From Stenotrophomonas rhizophila (GTDB lineage Bacteria > Pseudomonadota > Gammaproteobacteria > Xanthomonadales > Xanthomonadaceae), in contig NZ_CP007597.1 of the NCBI RefSeq assembly GCF_000661955.1, positions 4,115,228 to 4,179,227 of the forward strand: a stretch of 64,000 nucleotides of DNA. Reading direction: 5' to 3'. The translations under genes were made by a program, and so were the position numbers. The notes below the pieces were generated by a model. That model ran no database searches and had not been told where the DNA came from. It worked only from the letters and a program-made list of their open reading frames with translations. Below are positions 1 to 8,103 of this stretch, one piece after another (positions within the stretch are counted from its first letter, which is position 1; each line of letters opens with the position of its first letter).

Positions 1-453
1 GTCGTCGCGCTCAAGCATGCGCGCCACCGTGTGCTGGCCGGCCAGGCGGATCATGTCGGCCGCGCCCATCTTGCCGAACCACTCCGAATTGAAGCGCACT
101 TCGGTCTTGTCTCGGTCGAGCACCTTGAAGACCTGGTCCTCATAGGTCCGAGCGTTGGCCAGCACGTCGTCCTTGCTGAGCGGCTTGCGGGTGACGTTCT
201 TGCCCGACGGGTCGCCGATCATGCCGGTGAAGTCGCCGATCAGGAAGATGACCTGGTGGCCGAGGTCCTGGAACTGGCGCAGCTTGTTCAGCAGCACGGT
301 GTGGCCCAGGTGCAGGTCCGGCGCGGTGGGGTCGAAACCGGCCTTGATCCGCAGCGGGCGGCCGCTTTCCAGGCGCTGGCGAAGCTCCTCGGGCTTGAGG
401 ACTTCGTCGGCACCGCGACCGATCAGGGCGATGGCTTCTTCAATCGATGACAC
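1..453 (-). CDS. tyrS: Tyrosyl-tRNA synthetase, N-terminal part (cut by window edge)
   Basis: Class I aminoacyl-tRNA synthetase that charges tRNA-Tyr in the cytoplasm. The 151 residues visible carry the class I signature DLHLGHT (HIGH motif) near residue 46, followed by the Rossmann-fold stretch with [16 protein letters not shown], typical of bacterial TyrRS. The KMSKS loop and the anticodon-binding S4 domain lie beyond the window edge. I chose the GTG at 451-453 because a GGGAG ribosome-binding site sits about 9 bases upstream and the protein then begins [11 protein letters not shown], as in relatives. It is divergent from the M23 peptidase gene, an arrangement I recall from other Xanthomonadaceae. 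Confidence 0.95.
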   Translation of the reverse strand, partial: MSSIEEAIALIGRGADEVLKPEELRQRLESGRPLRIKAGFDPTAPDLHLGHTVLLNKLRQFQDLGHQVIFLIGDFTGMIGDPSGKNVTRKPLSKDDVLANARTYEDQVFKVLDRDKTEVRFNSEWFGKMGAADMIRLAGQHTVARMLERDD

Positions 454-477
454 GTGACAGCTCCCGGCAATGCCTTA

Positions 478-507
478 TTTATATGAATGACGTTAAGTAG
501 TAGTTAA
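478..507 (-). promoter_or_regulatory. Candidate tyrS promoter
   Basis: On the minus strand, TTAACT (502-507) and TATAAA (478-483) are separated by 18 bases, about 25 bases upstream of the tyrS GTG. The -35 is a weak match and the -10 is good. This is a pattern match only. Confidence 0.35.
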
Positions 508-544
508 CCGCAAGCGCTTCACAAAAGCCAATAGGCACAAGGGT

Positions 545-573
545 TTGACGCGGTATTTATACCTGTCTATGTT
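545..573 (+). promoter_or_regulatory. Candidate sigma-70 promoter for the M23 peptidase gene
   Basis: TTGACG (545-550) and TATGTT (568-573) with 17 bases between, ending about 48 bases before the ATG of the peptidase gene. Spacing and hexamers fit a housekeeping promoter. The surrounding 454-621 interval is AT-rich compared with the flanking genes. Confidence 0.5.
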
Positions 574-621
574 ACCGACGTTTGGGCCCGCGCTCCCGGG
601 CCAGCCAGGAACAGACCGACG

Positions 622-2097
622 ATGCTCAATTCCGATCAAGGCCGCGCGCGCAAGACGCGCTTCAAGGAACGTCTCCACGTCCTCCACGACACCGCCCTGC
701 ATCGGAAGCTCAAACAGCACCTTCCTGCCGCCTTCAACCAGCGCTGGACGCGCCGGCACTGGATGCACGCCAGCCTGTTCGCCACCATCGGCGCCCTGGT
801 GGCCACGATCGTGCCGGGCTTCTCGCACACCATTGAATCGCCCTACTCGGTGGGCCACTCCACCCTGGCCCTGCCGTTGCCGCCGCTGTCGCTGGAACGC
901 CAGAAGCAGGTGCCGGGCGACAGCTGGCAGGTGCTGCGGGTGCAGCGTGGCCAGACCCTGAGCAACCTGTTCGACGAGGCCGGCATCCCGGCCACGGTGA
1001 TGCACCAGGTGCTGGACCACCCCGGTGCGCGTGAGGCGCTGACCAAGCTGCGCCCCGGCGCGGAGATCGCCTTCGACCTGCCGCTGTCCGGTGACCTGCG
1101 CACCATCCGCTTCGACCGCGATGCCGACAACCGGGTCGAGCTGTCGCTGGCCGACGGCAAGATTGCCGAGAAGGTGATCAAGCGCGAGTCGTCCACCCGC
1201 CGCATCGTGGCCAGCGGGGAAATCACCAGTTCGCTGTATGCGGCCGCGCGCAAGGCCGGGCTGTCGCCGTCGGCGATTGCCACGATGACCGACGAGATCT
1301 TCAAGTACGACATCGACTTCTCCAAGGACCTGCAGCCGGGCGACCGCTTCAGCGTGGTGCTGGATGAGACCTGGCGCGAAGGCGAGAAGGTGGACACCAG
1401 CAAGATCCTGGCGGCCACCTTCACCTCGGGCGGCAAGACCTACAGCGGCTTCCGCTTCGATCGCAACGGCAAGTCGGAGTACTTCGACGTGAGCGGGCGG
1501 CCGCTGAAGAAGAGCTTCATCCGCATGCCGATTCCGTTCGCGCGGTTGAGCTCCAGCTTCGGCGCACGCAAGCACCCGGTGCTGGGCAAGATGCGCATGC
1601 ACAAGGGCGTGGACTACGCCGCCCGCACCGGCACTCCGATCATGGCCGCCGGCGATGCCCGCGTGCAGTTCGCCGGCACCCAGCGCGGCTATGGCAACGT
1701 GGTGATCCTGGACCACGGCCGCGGCCACACCACCCTGTACGGGCACATGTCGCGCTTCGGGGCGATCAAGACCGGCCAGCGCGTGGCCCAGGGCACGGTG
1801 ATCGGCTATGTGGGCTCGACCGGCATGGCGACCGGCCCGCACCTGCACTACGAATTCCGCGTCAACGGCGAGCACCGCAACCCGCTGTCGGTGACGATGC
1901 CGCCGCCGGAGCCGCTGAAGGGTGCCGAGCTGGTGGCCTTCCGCGCGCAGACCGCACCGGCGCTGGCCCGCATCCAGGGCATGGAAAAGCTGATCTACGC
2001 CGATGCCAGCCCGGCGCCGCAGGCCGCCCCGGCCGACCCCCAGGCCCAGACGCAGACCGCCAGCGTGGCCAAGCCGGCCAGGCGCACCCGCGGCTGA
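622..2097 (+). CDS. Membrane-anchored M23 family murein endopeptidase (MepM-like)
   Basis: A 491-residue cell-wall hydrolase. A basic cytoplasmic N-terminus is followed by one membrane segment at about residues 46-66, a periplasmic OapA/LysM-like region (about 95-160) and a C-terminal M23 LytM domain. The zinc-site residues are visible: H327 and D331 in HKGVDYAA, and H407 and H409 in HLHYEF. In the MepM/NlpD-type family such enzymes cut peptide cross-links to allow sacculus growth. The tail after residue 430 is Pro/Ala/Gln-rich and probably disordered. It precedes anmK and ampG, so three successive genes concern peptidoglycan turnover. The exact bond cleaved cannot be read from sequence. Confidence 0.92.
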   Translation: MLNSDQGRARKTRFKERLHVLHDTALHRKLKQHLPAAFNQRWTRRHWMHASLFATIGALVATIVPGFSHTIESPYSVGHSTLALPLPPLSLERQKQVPGDSWQVLRVQRGQTLSNLFDEAGIPATVMHQVLDHPGAREALTKLRPGAEIAFDLPLSGDLRTIRFDRDADNRVELSLADGKIAEKVIKRESSTRRIVASGEITSSLYAAARKAGLSPSAIATMTDEIFKYDIDFSKDLQPGDRFSVVLDETWREGEKVDTSKILAATFTSGGKTYSGFRFDRNGKSEYFDVSGRPLKKSFIRMPIPFARLSSSFGARKHPVLGKMRMHKGVDYAARTGTPIMAAGDARVQFAGTQRGYGNVVILDHGRGHTTLYGHMSRFGAIKTGQRVAQGTVIGYVGSTGMATGPHLHYEFRVNGEHRNPLSVTMPPPEPLKGAELVAFRAQTAPALARIQGMEKLIYADASPAPQAAPADPQAQTQTASVAKPARRTRG

Positions 2098-2186
2098 TCG
2101 CCCGGTACAGCGCGCGGACACGCGCGCATTGACGGCGGCAACGGGTTGCGCGGAAGCTGGGCGCACCCCGTTTTGACTGTGCTGCC

Positions 2187-3314
2187 ATGACCGCTGTCGT
2201 TGACCCGCATACCCCGCTCTACCTGGGCCTGATGTCCGGCACCAGCGCCGATGGCATCGACGCCGCGCTGGTGCAGTTTCCCGAGGCGGGCGGCTGCCGG
2301 TTCGTTTTCGGCCACACCCACGCGTGGGACCCGGCGCTGCGGGCCGAGCTGATTGCACTGGGCGAAGGCGGCGCTGTCGAGTCGCTGGATACGCTGGGGC
2401 GGATCGATGCGCAGATCGGGGTTACCTTTGCCGCCGCGGCCAATGCCCTGCTGGACCTCAGCGGCGTGGACCGGGCGCAGGTGCGGGCGATCGGCTCGCA
2501 CGGGCAGACCGTGCGCCACCGGCCGCTGGCCGACCCGGCCTTCACGATGCAGCTGGGCGATGCCAACCGGATTGCCGAAGCCACCGGCATCACCACCGTG
2601 GCCGATTTCCGCCGCCGCGACGTGGCCGCCGGGGGCCATGGCGCGCCGCTGATGCCGGCCTTCCACCTGGCCATGCTGGGGACCGCCGACGAAGACCGGG
2701 CGATTCTCAACCTGGGCGGCATTGCCAACCTGACCCTGATTCCGCGCGATGGCGTGCCGCGTGGCTTTGATACCGGCCCGGCCAATGCGCTGATGGATGC
2801 GTGGTGCCAGCGCCATCGCGGGGTGCCGTTCGATGCTGATGGCGCATTTGCGGCCAGTGGGCAGGTGGATGAGGCGTTGCTGGCGCAATGGCTGGACGAG
2901 CCGTGGTTCGCGCTGCCGCCGCCGAAGAGCACCGGGCGCGAGCAGTTCCACCTGGCGTGGGCGGAGGCGGCGATGGGCGAGGGCCAGCATGCGGCCGCCG
3001 ATGTGCAGGCCACGCTGCTGGAGCTGACCGCCGCGACCGTGGCCGATGCGCTGCTGGCGCACCTGCCGGGTGCCCGGCGGGTGCTGGTGTGCGGCGGCGG
3101 GGTGCGCAACCCGCAGCTGCTGCGGCGGCTGGCGGCGCGGCTGCCGGGGGTGGTGATCGAGTCCAGTGCGGTGCACGGGCTGGACCCGGATTACCTCGAG
3201 GCGATGGGGTTTGCGTGGTTGGCGCAGCGCACGCTGGACGGGTTGCCGGGGAACCTGCCGAGCGTGAGTGGCGCGCGTGGGCCGCGGATTCTGGGGGCGA
3301 TCCATCTGGCGTGA
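2187..3314 (+). CDS. anmK: Anhydro-N-acetylmuramic acid kinase
   Basis: 375 residues, the usual family length. It phosphorylates and opens 1,6-anhydro-MurNAc, released by lytic transglycosylases, to MurNAc-6-phosphate in the cytoplasm. The N-terminal phosphate-binding signature [15 protein letters not shown] is present, as are ASKHA-fold stretches NLGGIANLT and a C-terminal VCGGGVRNP. It lies 89 bases after the M23 peptidase and converges on ampG, whose product imports the same muropeptide fragments. Start ATG at 2187. Confidence 0.97.
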   Translation: MTAVVDPHTPLYLGLMSGTSADGIDAALVQFPEAGGCRFVFGHTHAWDPALRAELIALGEGGAVESLDTLGRIDAQIGVTFAAAANALLDLSGVDRAQVRAIGSHGQTVRHRPLADPAFTMQLGDANRIAEATGITTVADFRRRDVAAGGHGAPLMPAFHLAMLGTADEDRAILNLGGIANLTLIPRDGVPRGFDTGPANALMDAWCQRHRGVPFDADGAFAASGQVDEALLAQWLDEPWFALPPPKSTGREQFHLAWAEAAMGEGQHAAADVQATLLELTAATVADALLAHLPGARRVLVCGGGVRNPQLLRRLAARLPGVVIESSAVHGLDPDYLEAMGFAWLAQRTLDGLPGNLPSVSGARGPRILGAIHLA

Positions 3315-3441
3315 CCGGAGCGCCCGTTTGGTTTGAGGGTCATGCCGGTATCGAGCGTTGATCCCGGGTCGGCAGTCGGCTGGGGCGCGACCCTACCGGT
3401 GGATGCCGACGGCCGCGCCCAAGCGCAAGGCGGGACAGGGC

Positions 3442-3588
3442 GTAGCGCCGGGCTCTGCCCGGCAATCGTGGGGACGGATCGTAGTGCCGGGCTCTGCCCG
3501 GCATTCGTGGGGACGGATCGTAGTGCCGGGCTCTGCCCGGCAATTGCGGACCGTGGCGCGGGCGCAGCCGGGCAGAGCCCGGCTCTAC
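3442..3588. repeat. Array of GTAG-headed palindromic repeats (three tandem 39-bp units plus an inverted copy)
   Basis: GTAG heads occur at 3442, 3481 and 3520, a period of exactly 39 bases. Each is followed by a GCCGGGC-TCT-GCCCGGC hairpin and a conserved spacer of type CGTGGGGACGGATC. An inverted copy ends in CTAC at 3585-3588. This matches the SMAG/REP class described in Stenotrophomonas. The inverted copy supplies the TAG stop of the small gene on the opposite strand. The rest of 3315-3584 shows nothing else. Confidence 0.9.
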
Positions 3589-3812
3589 ACGCCCTGGGCG
3601 TCGGGCAAGGCCTGCAGCGCGGCGATGGCGTCGGCCAGGGCGTCTACTTCCGGGCTCTGGAAGCCGCTGCGGACCTCCAGTTCACTGGTGAACAGGCCCT
3701 GCTCCAGCAGCACCACACAGGTGTATTCGCGGGTCCAGCCGCGTGCGACGGCCACGCGCCGGATGCGTTCGTTCAACAGCGGGTCCAGATCCCGCAGCAG
3801 CAGATCGACCAT
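3585..3812 (-). CDS. Small ribbon-helix-helix-like protein (75 aa), function unknown
   Basis: The N-terminus (MVDLLLRDLDPLLNERIRR...) has the strand plus two-helix pattern of FitA/Arc-type ribbon-helix-helix antitoxins; the C-terminal half is acidic and unremarkable. ATG at 3810-3812 is chosen over an upstream ATG because GGGGAG lies 6 bases before it. The TAG stop falls inside a REP element (CTAC read in reverse), so the reading frame ends in the repeat. No toxin partner is adjacent; the neighbour is ampG. It may be an orphan DNA-binding protein. The family is not recognised with certainty. Confidence 0.65.
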   Translation of the reverse strand: MVDLLLRDLDPLLNERIRRVAVARGWTREYTCVVLLEQGLFTSELEVRSGFQSPEVDALADAIAALQALPDAQGV

Positions 3813-3896
3813 TGTTCTCCCCGTTGGCAAGCACCGCCCCCACGGCACAACGGGGTCGATCATGGCGCAGCGGGGGGCGTCGGGCAACCGGCCGGG

Positions 3897-5267
3897 TCAG
3901 ACGGCGGCGGCGCGTTTGCGCTGCTGCCGGATCAACAGCGCACACAGGATGACCACCGGGATGCCGATGAGTGCGGTGCCGGTGAAGAACAGCGCATATC
4001 CCTCCAGCAGGGTGCGGCCCTGGGCCAGCGACTGCACCGCCCAGCCGGACAGCCCCTTCAACGCCTTGCCCGGCATTGCGTAGAACGAACTCAGCAAGGC
4101 GTACTGGGTGGCGGTGTATCCGATGCTGGTCAGGCTGGACATGTAGGCGATCAACGCCGTGCCGGCGAAGCCGCCGGAGATGTTGTCGATGGCCATGGCG
4201 ATGGCGAAGCTGGTGGGGTCCGGACCGACATAGGCCAGCCACGCAAAGGCGAGGTTGGAGGCCGGGCCCAGCACCGCGCCGACCAGCAGGGTGGCGAGCA
4301 CACCCCAGCGCACCGACACCAGGCCGGCAGCGGCAATGCCGATGAAAGTGGCCACCAGCCCGACCGAGCCGCGCACCGCGCCCACGGTCTCCTCGGCCAG
4401 CCCGAGGTCCACGTAGAACGGGTTGGCCATCGGGCCCATGATGAAATCGGCCATGCGGTAGATGCTGATGGCCAGCAGGATCAGGATCGCGCCACTGCGG
4501 TGTTCGCGCAGGAAGGCCACGAACGGGCCCACCAGTGCGTCGAACAGGCCGCGCGGCGTCCACAACGCGGCCGCCTGCGCCTGCACCGCCAGCTGCGCGC
4601 GCGCCGGCTCTTTGGCCATCACCACGGCCACCACGCCCAGCGCCATCAGCCCGGCCATGATTTCATAGGAGATCTGCCAGCCCACCCGGGCGGCGATCAG
4701 CAGGATCAGCGCATCGGTAACCAGCAGCGCGGTGCGATAGCCCAGCGCAGCCGAGGAGGTGAGCAGCCCGAGCTGTTCACTGTTCTCGGCGATCTCGATG
4801 CGCCAGGCATCGATGACGATGTCCTGGGTTGCAGACGCAAACGCCACCACGGTGGCCATGACCCCGAACACCACCAGGTGTTCCCAGGCGATGCCAAGGA
4901 AGACGAAATGGCCGCCCTTGGGCTGGACCAGCGCCATCCCCACCAGCGCCACGGCCACCACCAGCTGGGACAGCAGCATCCAGCCACGGCGGCGGCCGAA
5001 ACGCCCCAGCAGCGGCGCGTTGACCTTGTCGACCAGCGGCGCCCACAGGAACTTCATCGAGTAGGCCAGGCCCACCCACGACAGGAAGCCGATGGTGGTG
5101 AGCTCGATGCCTTCCTTGCGCATCCAGAAGCCGAGCGTGTTGCCGACCAGGTAGATCGGCAGTCCGGAACTGAAGCCCAGCAGCAGCATGGCCAGCACCT
5201 TGCGCTGGCGCAGGTTGGCCAGCACCCGTTGCCAGGGCCGGCGCGGCTTGGCGACCGCTTCACTCAT
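3897..5267 (-). CDS. ampG: AmpG-type muropeptide permease (MFS)
   Basis: 456-residue inner-membrane transporter of the AmpG family, which imports GlcNAc-anhydroMurNAc peptides for recycling and thereby influences AmpR-controlled beta-lactamase. The N-terminus carries FSSGLPIYLVGNTLGFWMRKEG and further on VAFASATQDIVIDAWRIE, both characteristic of AmpG. About 12 hydrophobic segments are visible. Its ATG overlaps the TGA of the upstream exonuclease III gene by 4 bases (ATGA), implying coupled translation. It sits next to anmK, which processes the same recycled sugar. Confidence 0.93.
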   Translation of the reverse strand: MSEAVAKPRRPWQRVLANLRQRKVLAMLLLGFSSGLPIYLVGNTLGFWMRKEGIELTTIGFLSWVGLAYSMKFLWAPLVDKVNAPLLGRFGRRRGWMLLSQLVVAVALVGMALVQPKGGHFVFLGIAWEHLVVFGVMATVVAFASATQDIVIDAWRIEIAENSEQLGLLTSSAALGYRTALLVTDALILLIAARVGWQISYEIMAGLMALGVVAVVMAKEPARAQLAVQAQAAALWTPRGLFDALVGPFVAFLREHRSGAILILLAISIYRMADFIMGPMANPFYVDLGLAEETVGAVRGSVGLVATFIGIAAAGLVSVRWGVLATLLVGAVLGPASNLAFAWLAYVGPDPTSFAIAMAIDNISGGFAGTALIAYMSSLTSIGYTATQYALLSSFYAMPGKALKGLSGWAVQSLAQGRTLLEGYALFFTGTALIGIPVVILCALLIRQQRKRAAAV

Positions 5268-6064
5268 GGGGCGTAGTCCACCGTAAACGGGGCATGGTCG
5301 GAGAAGCGCTCATCGCGGTAGATCGAGCACGCGCGCAGGCGGTCGCGCAGGCCGGGGCTGACGAACTGGTAGTCGATGCGCCAGCCGACGTTGTTGGCCC
5401 GGGCCGCGCCGCGGTTGCTCCACCAGGTGTAGTCCTCGCCCTGCGGGTGCAGCAGGCGGTAGGCGTCGGTCCAGCCCTGGCCGGCGGCGATGTCCAGCGC
5501 CTGGTCGGTGTCCACGCACTGGCCGTTGAGCCAGTCGCGCTCGGGCGGCAGGCAGCCGGAGTTCTTCTGGTTGGACTTCCAGTTCTTGATGTCCAGCGCC
5601 GAGCGCACGATGTTCCAGTCGCCGCACAGGACGTAGTCGCGGCCACTGGCCAGCCACTCCGCCAGGATCGGGCGCAGCCACTCCATCACTTCGTACTTGA
5701 AGCCCTGGCGAAGATCGCCCGAGCTGCCCGACGGGATATAGAAGGAGACCACGCTGAGGTTGCCGTAGCGGGCCTCGATGTAGCGGCCTTCGTCGTCGAA
5801 CGGGGCCCAGCCCAGCGAGGTGATGACCTGGTCGGGCTCACGCTTGCTGTAGATGGCCACGCCGCTGTAGCCCTTCTTGGTGATGGCGTCGCGGTAGAAG
5901 CAGTGGTGGCCGTCCGGGCGGAACATCGGGTCGGTCAGCTGGTCTTCCTGGGCCTTGGTCTCCTGGATGCAGAGCACGTCGGCGTCCTGGGCACGGAACC
6001 AGTCGAGGAAGCCCTTGGTGGCGGCCGAACGGATGCCGTTGGCGTTGAAGCTGATGATGCGCAT
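5264..6064 (-). CDS. xth: Exodeoxyribonuclease III (AP endonuclease, ExoIII family)
   Basis: 266 residues with the full EEP fold: MRIISFNANGIRSA at the start, CIQETKAQ with the metal-binding Glu, CGDWNIV, and the C-terminal SDHAPF containing the catalytic His. It incises abasic sites and removes 3'-blocking groups in base-excision repair. Start at 6062-6064, since homology begins there; an in-frame upstream extension is low-complexity and unlike the family. Its stop overlaps the ampG start, so the two probably share a transcript. Confidence 0.95.
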   Translation of the reverse strand: MRIISFNANGIRSAATKGFLDWFRAQDADVLCIQETKAQEDQLTDPMFRPDGHHCFYRDAITKKGYSGVAIYSKREPDQVITSLGWAPFDDEGRYIEARYGNLSVVSFYIPSGSSGDLRQGFKYEVMEWLRPILAEWLASGRDYVLCGDWNIVRSALDIKNWKSNQKNSGCLPPERDWLNGQCVDTDQALDIAAGQGWTDAYRLLHPQGEDYTWWSNRGAARANNVGWRIDYQFVSPGLRDRLRACSIYRDERFSDHAPFTVDYAP

Positions 6065-6258
6065 GCGGGTCCAGGTCTGAAGCGGTAACCGGGAAAGCAT
6101 ACCGGGAAGACCTTGCCGCGGCGTGCCGGAATGCGGCGGCGCTGTGTGCCGGCCGGGGCCTCCTGCGGGGCTGCGACCGCCCGCCGCGGGGCCCCGGAGG
6201 GCGAAAAACGCGCCCATGCATTAGGATTTGCGGTCCAAATGAATTGAATAGAGTCCTG

Positions 6259-6918
6259 ATGAGCGACCATCGCCACCGTTTCCTGCAACTGGCCCTGACC
6301 GCCGATGCCCTGCGTTTCGGCCAGTTCACCCTCAAGTCGGGCCGCCTGAGCCCCTATTTCTTCAATGCCGGCCGCTTCGATTCGGGCGTGCGCATGGTCC
6401 AGCTGGCCGCCTGCTACGCCGATGCGGTGGAAGCCACCGGGCTGAAGTTCGACGTGGTGTTCGGCCCGGCCTACAAGGGCATCCCGCTGGCCACCGCGAC
6501 CGCCTGCGAGTTCGCCCAGCGCGGCCGCGACCTGCCGCTGTCGTTCAACCGCAAGGAAGCCAAGGCCCACGGTGAAGGCGGCAACCTGATTGGCGCGGAC
6601 ATGAATGGCAAGCGCGTGCTGATCGTGGACGACGTGATCACCGCCGGCACCGCCATCCGCGAGGCCCTGGGCATCATCAAGGACGCCGGTGGCACCCCGG
6701 CCGGGATCGTGGTGGCGCTGGACCGCCAGGAGATCGCCTCGGAAACCGACCGCCGTTCGGCGGCCCAGTCCGTGGCCGAGGAAGCCGGCATTCCGGTGGT
6801 GGCGGTAGCCACGCTGGCCGACCTGCTTGATTTTGCCTCCGGAAATCCGGAACTTGTGGGGTACCGGCAGCCGCTGGAGGACTACCGGTCCCGCTACGGC
6901 ACCCGTCCTACGCGTTGA
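6259..6918 (+). CDS. pyrE: Orotate phosphoribosyltransferase
   Basis: 219 residues, normal for PyrE. It makes orotidine-5'-phosphate from orotate and PRPP in pyrimidine synthesis. The PRPP-binding motif VLIVDDVITAGTA is at about residues 116-128, and the N-terminus (FTLKSGRLSPYFFN) is typical. I chose ATG at 6259; an in-frame TTG five codons upstream is less likely. It is divergent from the exonuclease III gene with about 190 bases between, and followed at 21 bases by the coiled-coil protein gene. Confidence 0.96.
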   Translation: MSDHRHRFLQLALTADALRFGQFTLKSGRLSPYFFNAGRFDSGVRMVQLAACYADAVEATGLKFDVVFGPAYKGIPLATATACEFAQRGRDLPLSFNRKEAKAHGEGGNLIGADMNGKRVLIVDDVITAGTAIREALGIIKDAGGTPAGIVVALDRQEIASETDRRSAAQSVAEEAGIPVVAVATLADLLDFASGNPELVGYRQPLEDYRSRYGTRPTR

Positions 6919-6939
6919 GAGCAGGGGGCTCTGACCACC

Positions 6940-7602
6940 ATGTCCAGGATTGTTTCGATCACCGCCATCGGCCTGTTGCTGGCCGTCGCCACGGTGCCCG
7001 TGCACGCCCAGAGCGGCAAGGGCGAGGCGAAGGCGAAGAAGCTGTATTGCTGGAACAAGGGGTCCGAGCGTATCTGCAGCGATACGCTGCCCCAGGATGC
7101 GATCAACAACGCACGCGAGGAGTTCAGCGCCAGCAGTGGCCTGCGTCGCGGCGAGGTGGAGCGCACCCTGACCGAGGAAGAGCGGGCCGATGCGGCGGTT
7201 GCCGCCGCGCAGCACCAGCTCGACCTGGCCGCGCAGGAGACCCGCCAACGCACCGAGCAGGCGATGCTGTCCACGTATGAAAACGAGAATGACCTGCGCC
7301 GGGTATTCGTGGAGCGCACGGGCATCATCGACAACAACGTGCAGACCGCGCGCTACAACGTGGCCAGCCTGCGCGACGCACTGGTGAGCCTGCTGGGCAC
7401 CGCCGGCGATCGCGAACTGGCCGGGCAGCCGGTGGTGGAGAAGCAGGCGGCAAGCATTCGCCAGCGGCACACCGAACTGGTGGCGCAGCTGCGCATGCAG
7501 AACTCGTTCGAGCAGCAGCGCCGTGCGCTGGATGTGGAGATCGAGGAGACGCTGCAGCGGTACCGGCTGCTGAAGGGCGTGGGGACCAATCCGCGCGGCT
7601 AA
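6940..7602 (+). CDS. Periplasmic coiled-coil protein of unknown function
   Basis: 220 residues with a clear signal peptide (MSRIVSITAIGLLLAVATVP, cleavage near AHA/Q at about residue 23). A short region with two cysteines follows (YCWNKGSERICSD), then a long Gln/Glu/Arg-rich helical stretch predicted to form coiled coil to the end. The Cys pair resembles DUF4124-like secreted proteins of this family of bacteria, but I cannot confirm that. It lies 21 bases after pyrE and is followed by a strong terminator. Function unknown. Confidence 0.8.
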   Translation: MSRIVSITAIGLLLAVATVPVHAQSGKGEAKAKKLYCWNKGSERICSDTLPQDAINNAREEFSASSGLRRGEVERTLTEEERADAAVAAAQHQLDLAAQETRQRTEQAMLSTYENENDLRRVFVERTGIIDNNVQTARYNVASLRDALVSLLGTAGDRELAGQPVVEKQAASIRQRHTELVAQLRMQNSFEQQRRALDVEIEETLQRYRLLKGVGTNPRG

Positions 7603-7624
7603 GCGCGCGGTGTGAAGGGAAGAG

Positions 7625-7651
7625 AAGGCGGCCTTGGGCCGCCTTTTTTTG
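7625..7651 (+). terminator. Rho-independent terminator
   Basis: A GGCGGCC-TTG-GGCCGCC hairpin followed by seven T residues, 23 bases after the coiled-coil protein gene. It separates the pyrE unit from the kdp operon. Confidence 0.9.
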
Positions 7652-7690
7652 TGGGGGCGGGTGGGAACCGGGCGTGGGCGCCCCACCGGC

Positions 7691-7770
7691 GTAGAGCGGG
7701 GCTCTGCCCCGCTGCCGTAGATCCGGGGCAGGTGACGCGTTACGGGCAGCTGGGCAGAGCCCGGCTCTAC
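7691..7770. repeat. Inverted pair of GTAG-headed REP elements
   Basis: GTAG at 7691 with a GCGGGGC-TCT-GCCCCGC hairpin, and an inverted copy ending CTAC at 7767-7770. They form a large potential cruciform in the gene-free 7603-7998 interval upstream of kdpF. Apart from the terminator, this repeat and the KdpE-like box, I see nothing in that interval. Confidence 0.85.
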
Positions 7771-7812
7771 GGGGCGGTGTGCGGGTTGCGCGATGAGCAT
7801 GCCTGCGCAGGT

Positions 7813-7828
7813 TTTATGCACTTTTTAC
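7813..7828 (+). promoter_or_regulatory. Candidate KdpE-binding box upstream of kdpFABCDE
   Basis: TTTATGCACTTTTTAC, in a GC-rich background about 170 bases before kdpF, resembles from memory the T-rich KdpE site of the E. coli kdp promoter (TTTATACTTTTTTTAC), and like it runs into a GC-rich stretch. It would be where the regulator encoded downstream acts. No footprint can be inferred from sequence alone. Confidence 0.5.
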
Positions 7829-7998
7829 GCGGCGGGGCCGGTTGCGGCGTGGAGCGTTTACGCCGGTGGGGAACACGATGGGCGCCTGACGTGGAGTGGT
7901 TCCACCTGGACGTCCCATGAGCCTGTTTCTGCCTGTTTCCCCTGCCGCCGGTGCGCCCTGCACCGCCGCCCTTCTTTCCTGCGCCTGAGGCCATTGCC

Positions 7999-8091
7999 AT
8001 GTCTGCCTGGCTTTCCCTGCTGTGCGGCGTGCTGGTGCTGGTTGCCGCCGCCTACCTGCTGTATGTCGTGCTTCGGCCCGAAGCGTTCTGA
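7999..8091 (+). CDS. kdpF: KdpF, small stabilising subunit of the KdpFABC K+ pump
   Basis: A 30-residue single-pass membrane peptide (MSAWLSLLCGVLVLVAAAYL followed by LYVVLRPEAF). Length, hydrophobicity and position 12 bases before kdpA match KdpF, which stabilises the KdpFABC complex in the inner membrane. Confidence 0.88.
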   Translation: MSAWLSLLCGVLVLVAAAYLLYVVLRPEAF

Positions 8092-8103
8092 CCGGAGCCG
8101 ACC

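Noticed and set aside
3442..3588. Regularly spaced repeats as a possible CRISPR array
   Set aside because: The 39-bp unit is repeated end to end with near-identical 'spacers'; there are only three units, no cas genes, and the hairpin carries the GTAG head of REP elements.
3585..3812. Toxin-antitoxin pair
   Set aside because: Only an RHH-like antitoxin-type protein is seen; neither neighbour resembles a PIN-domain or other toxin.
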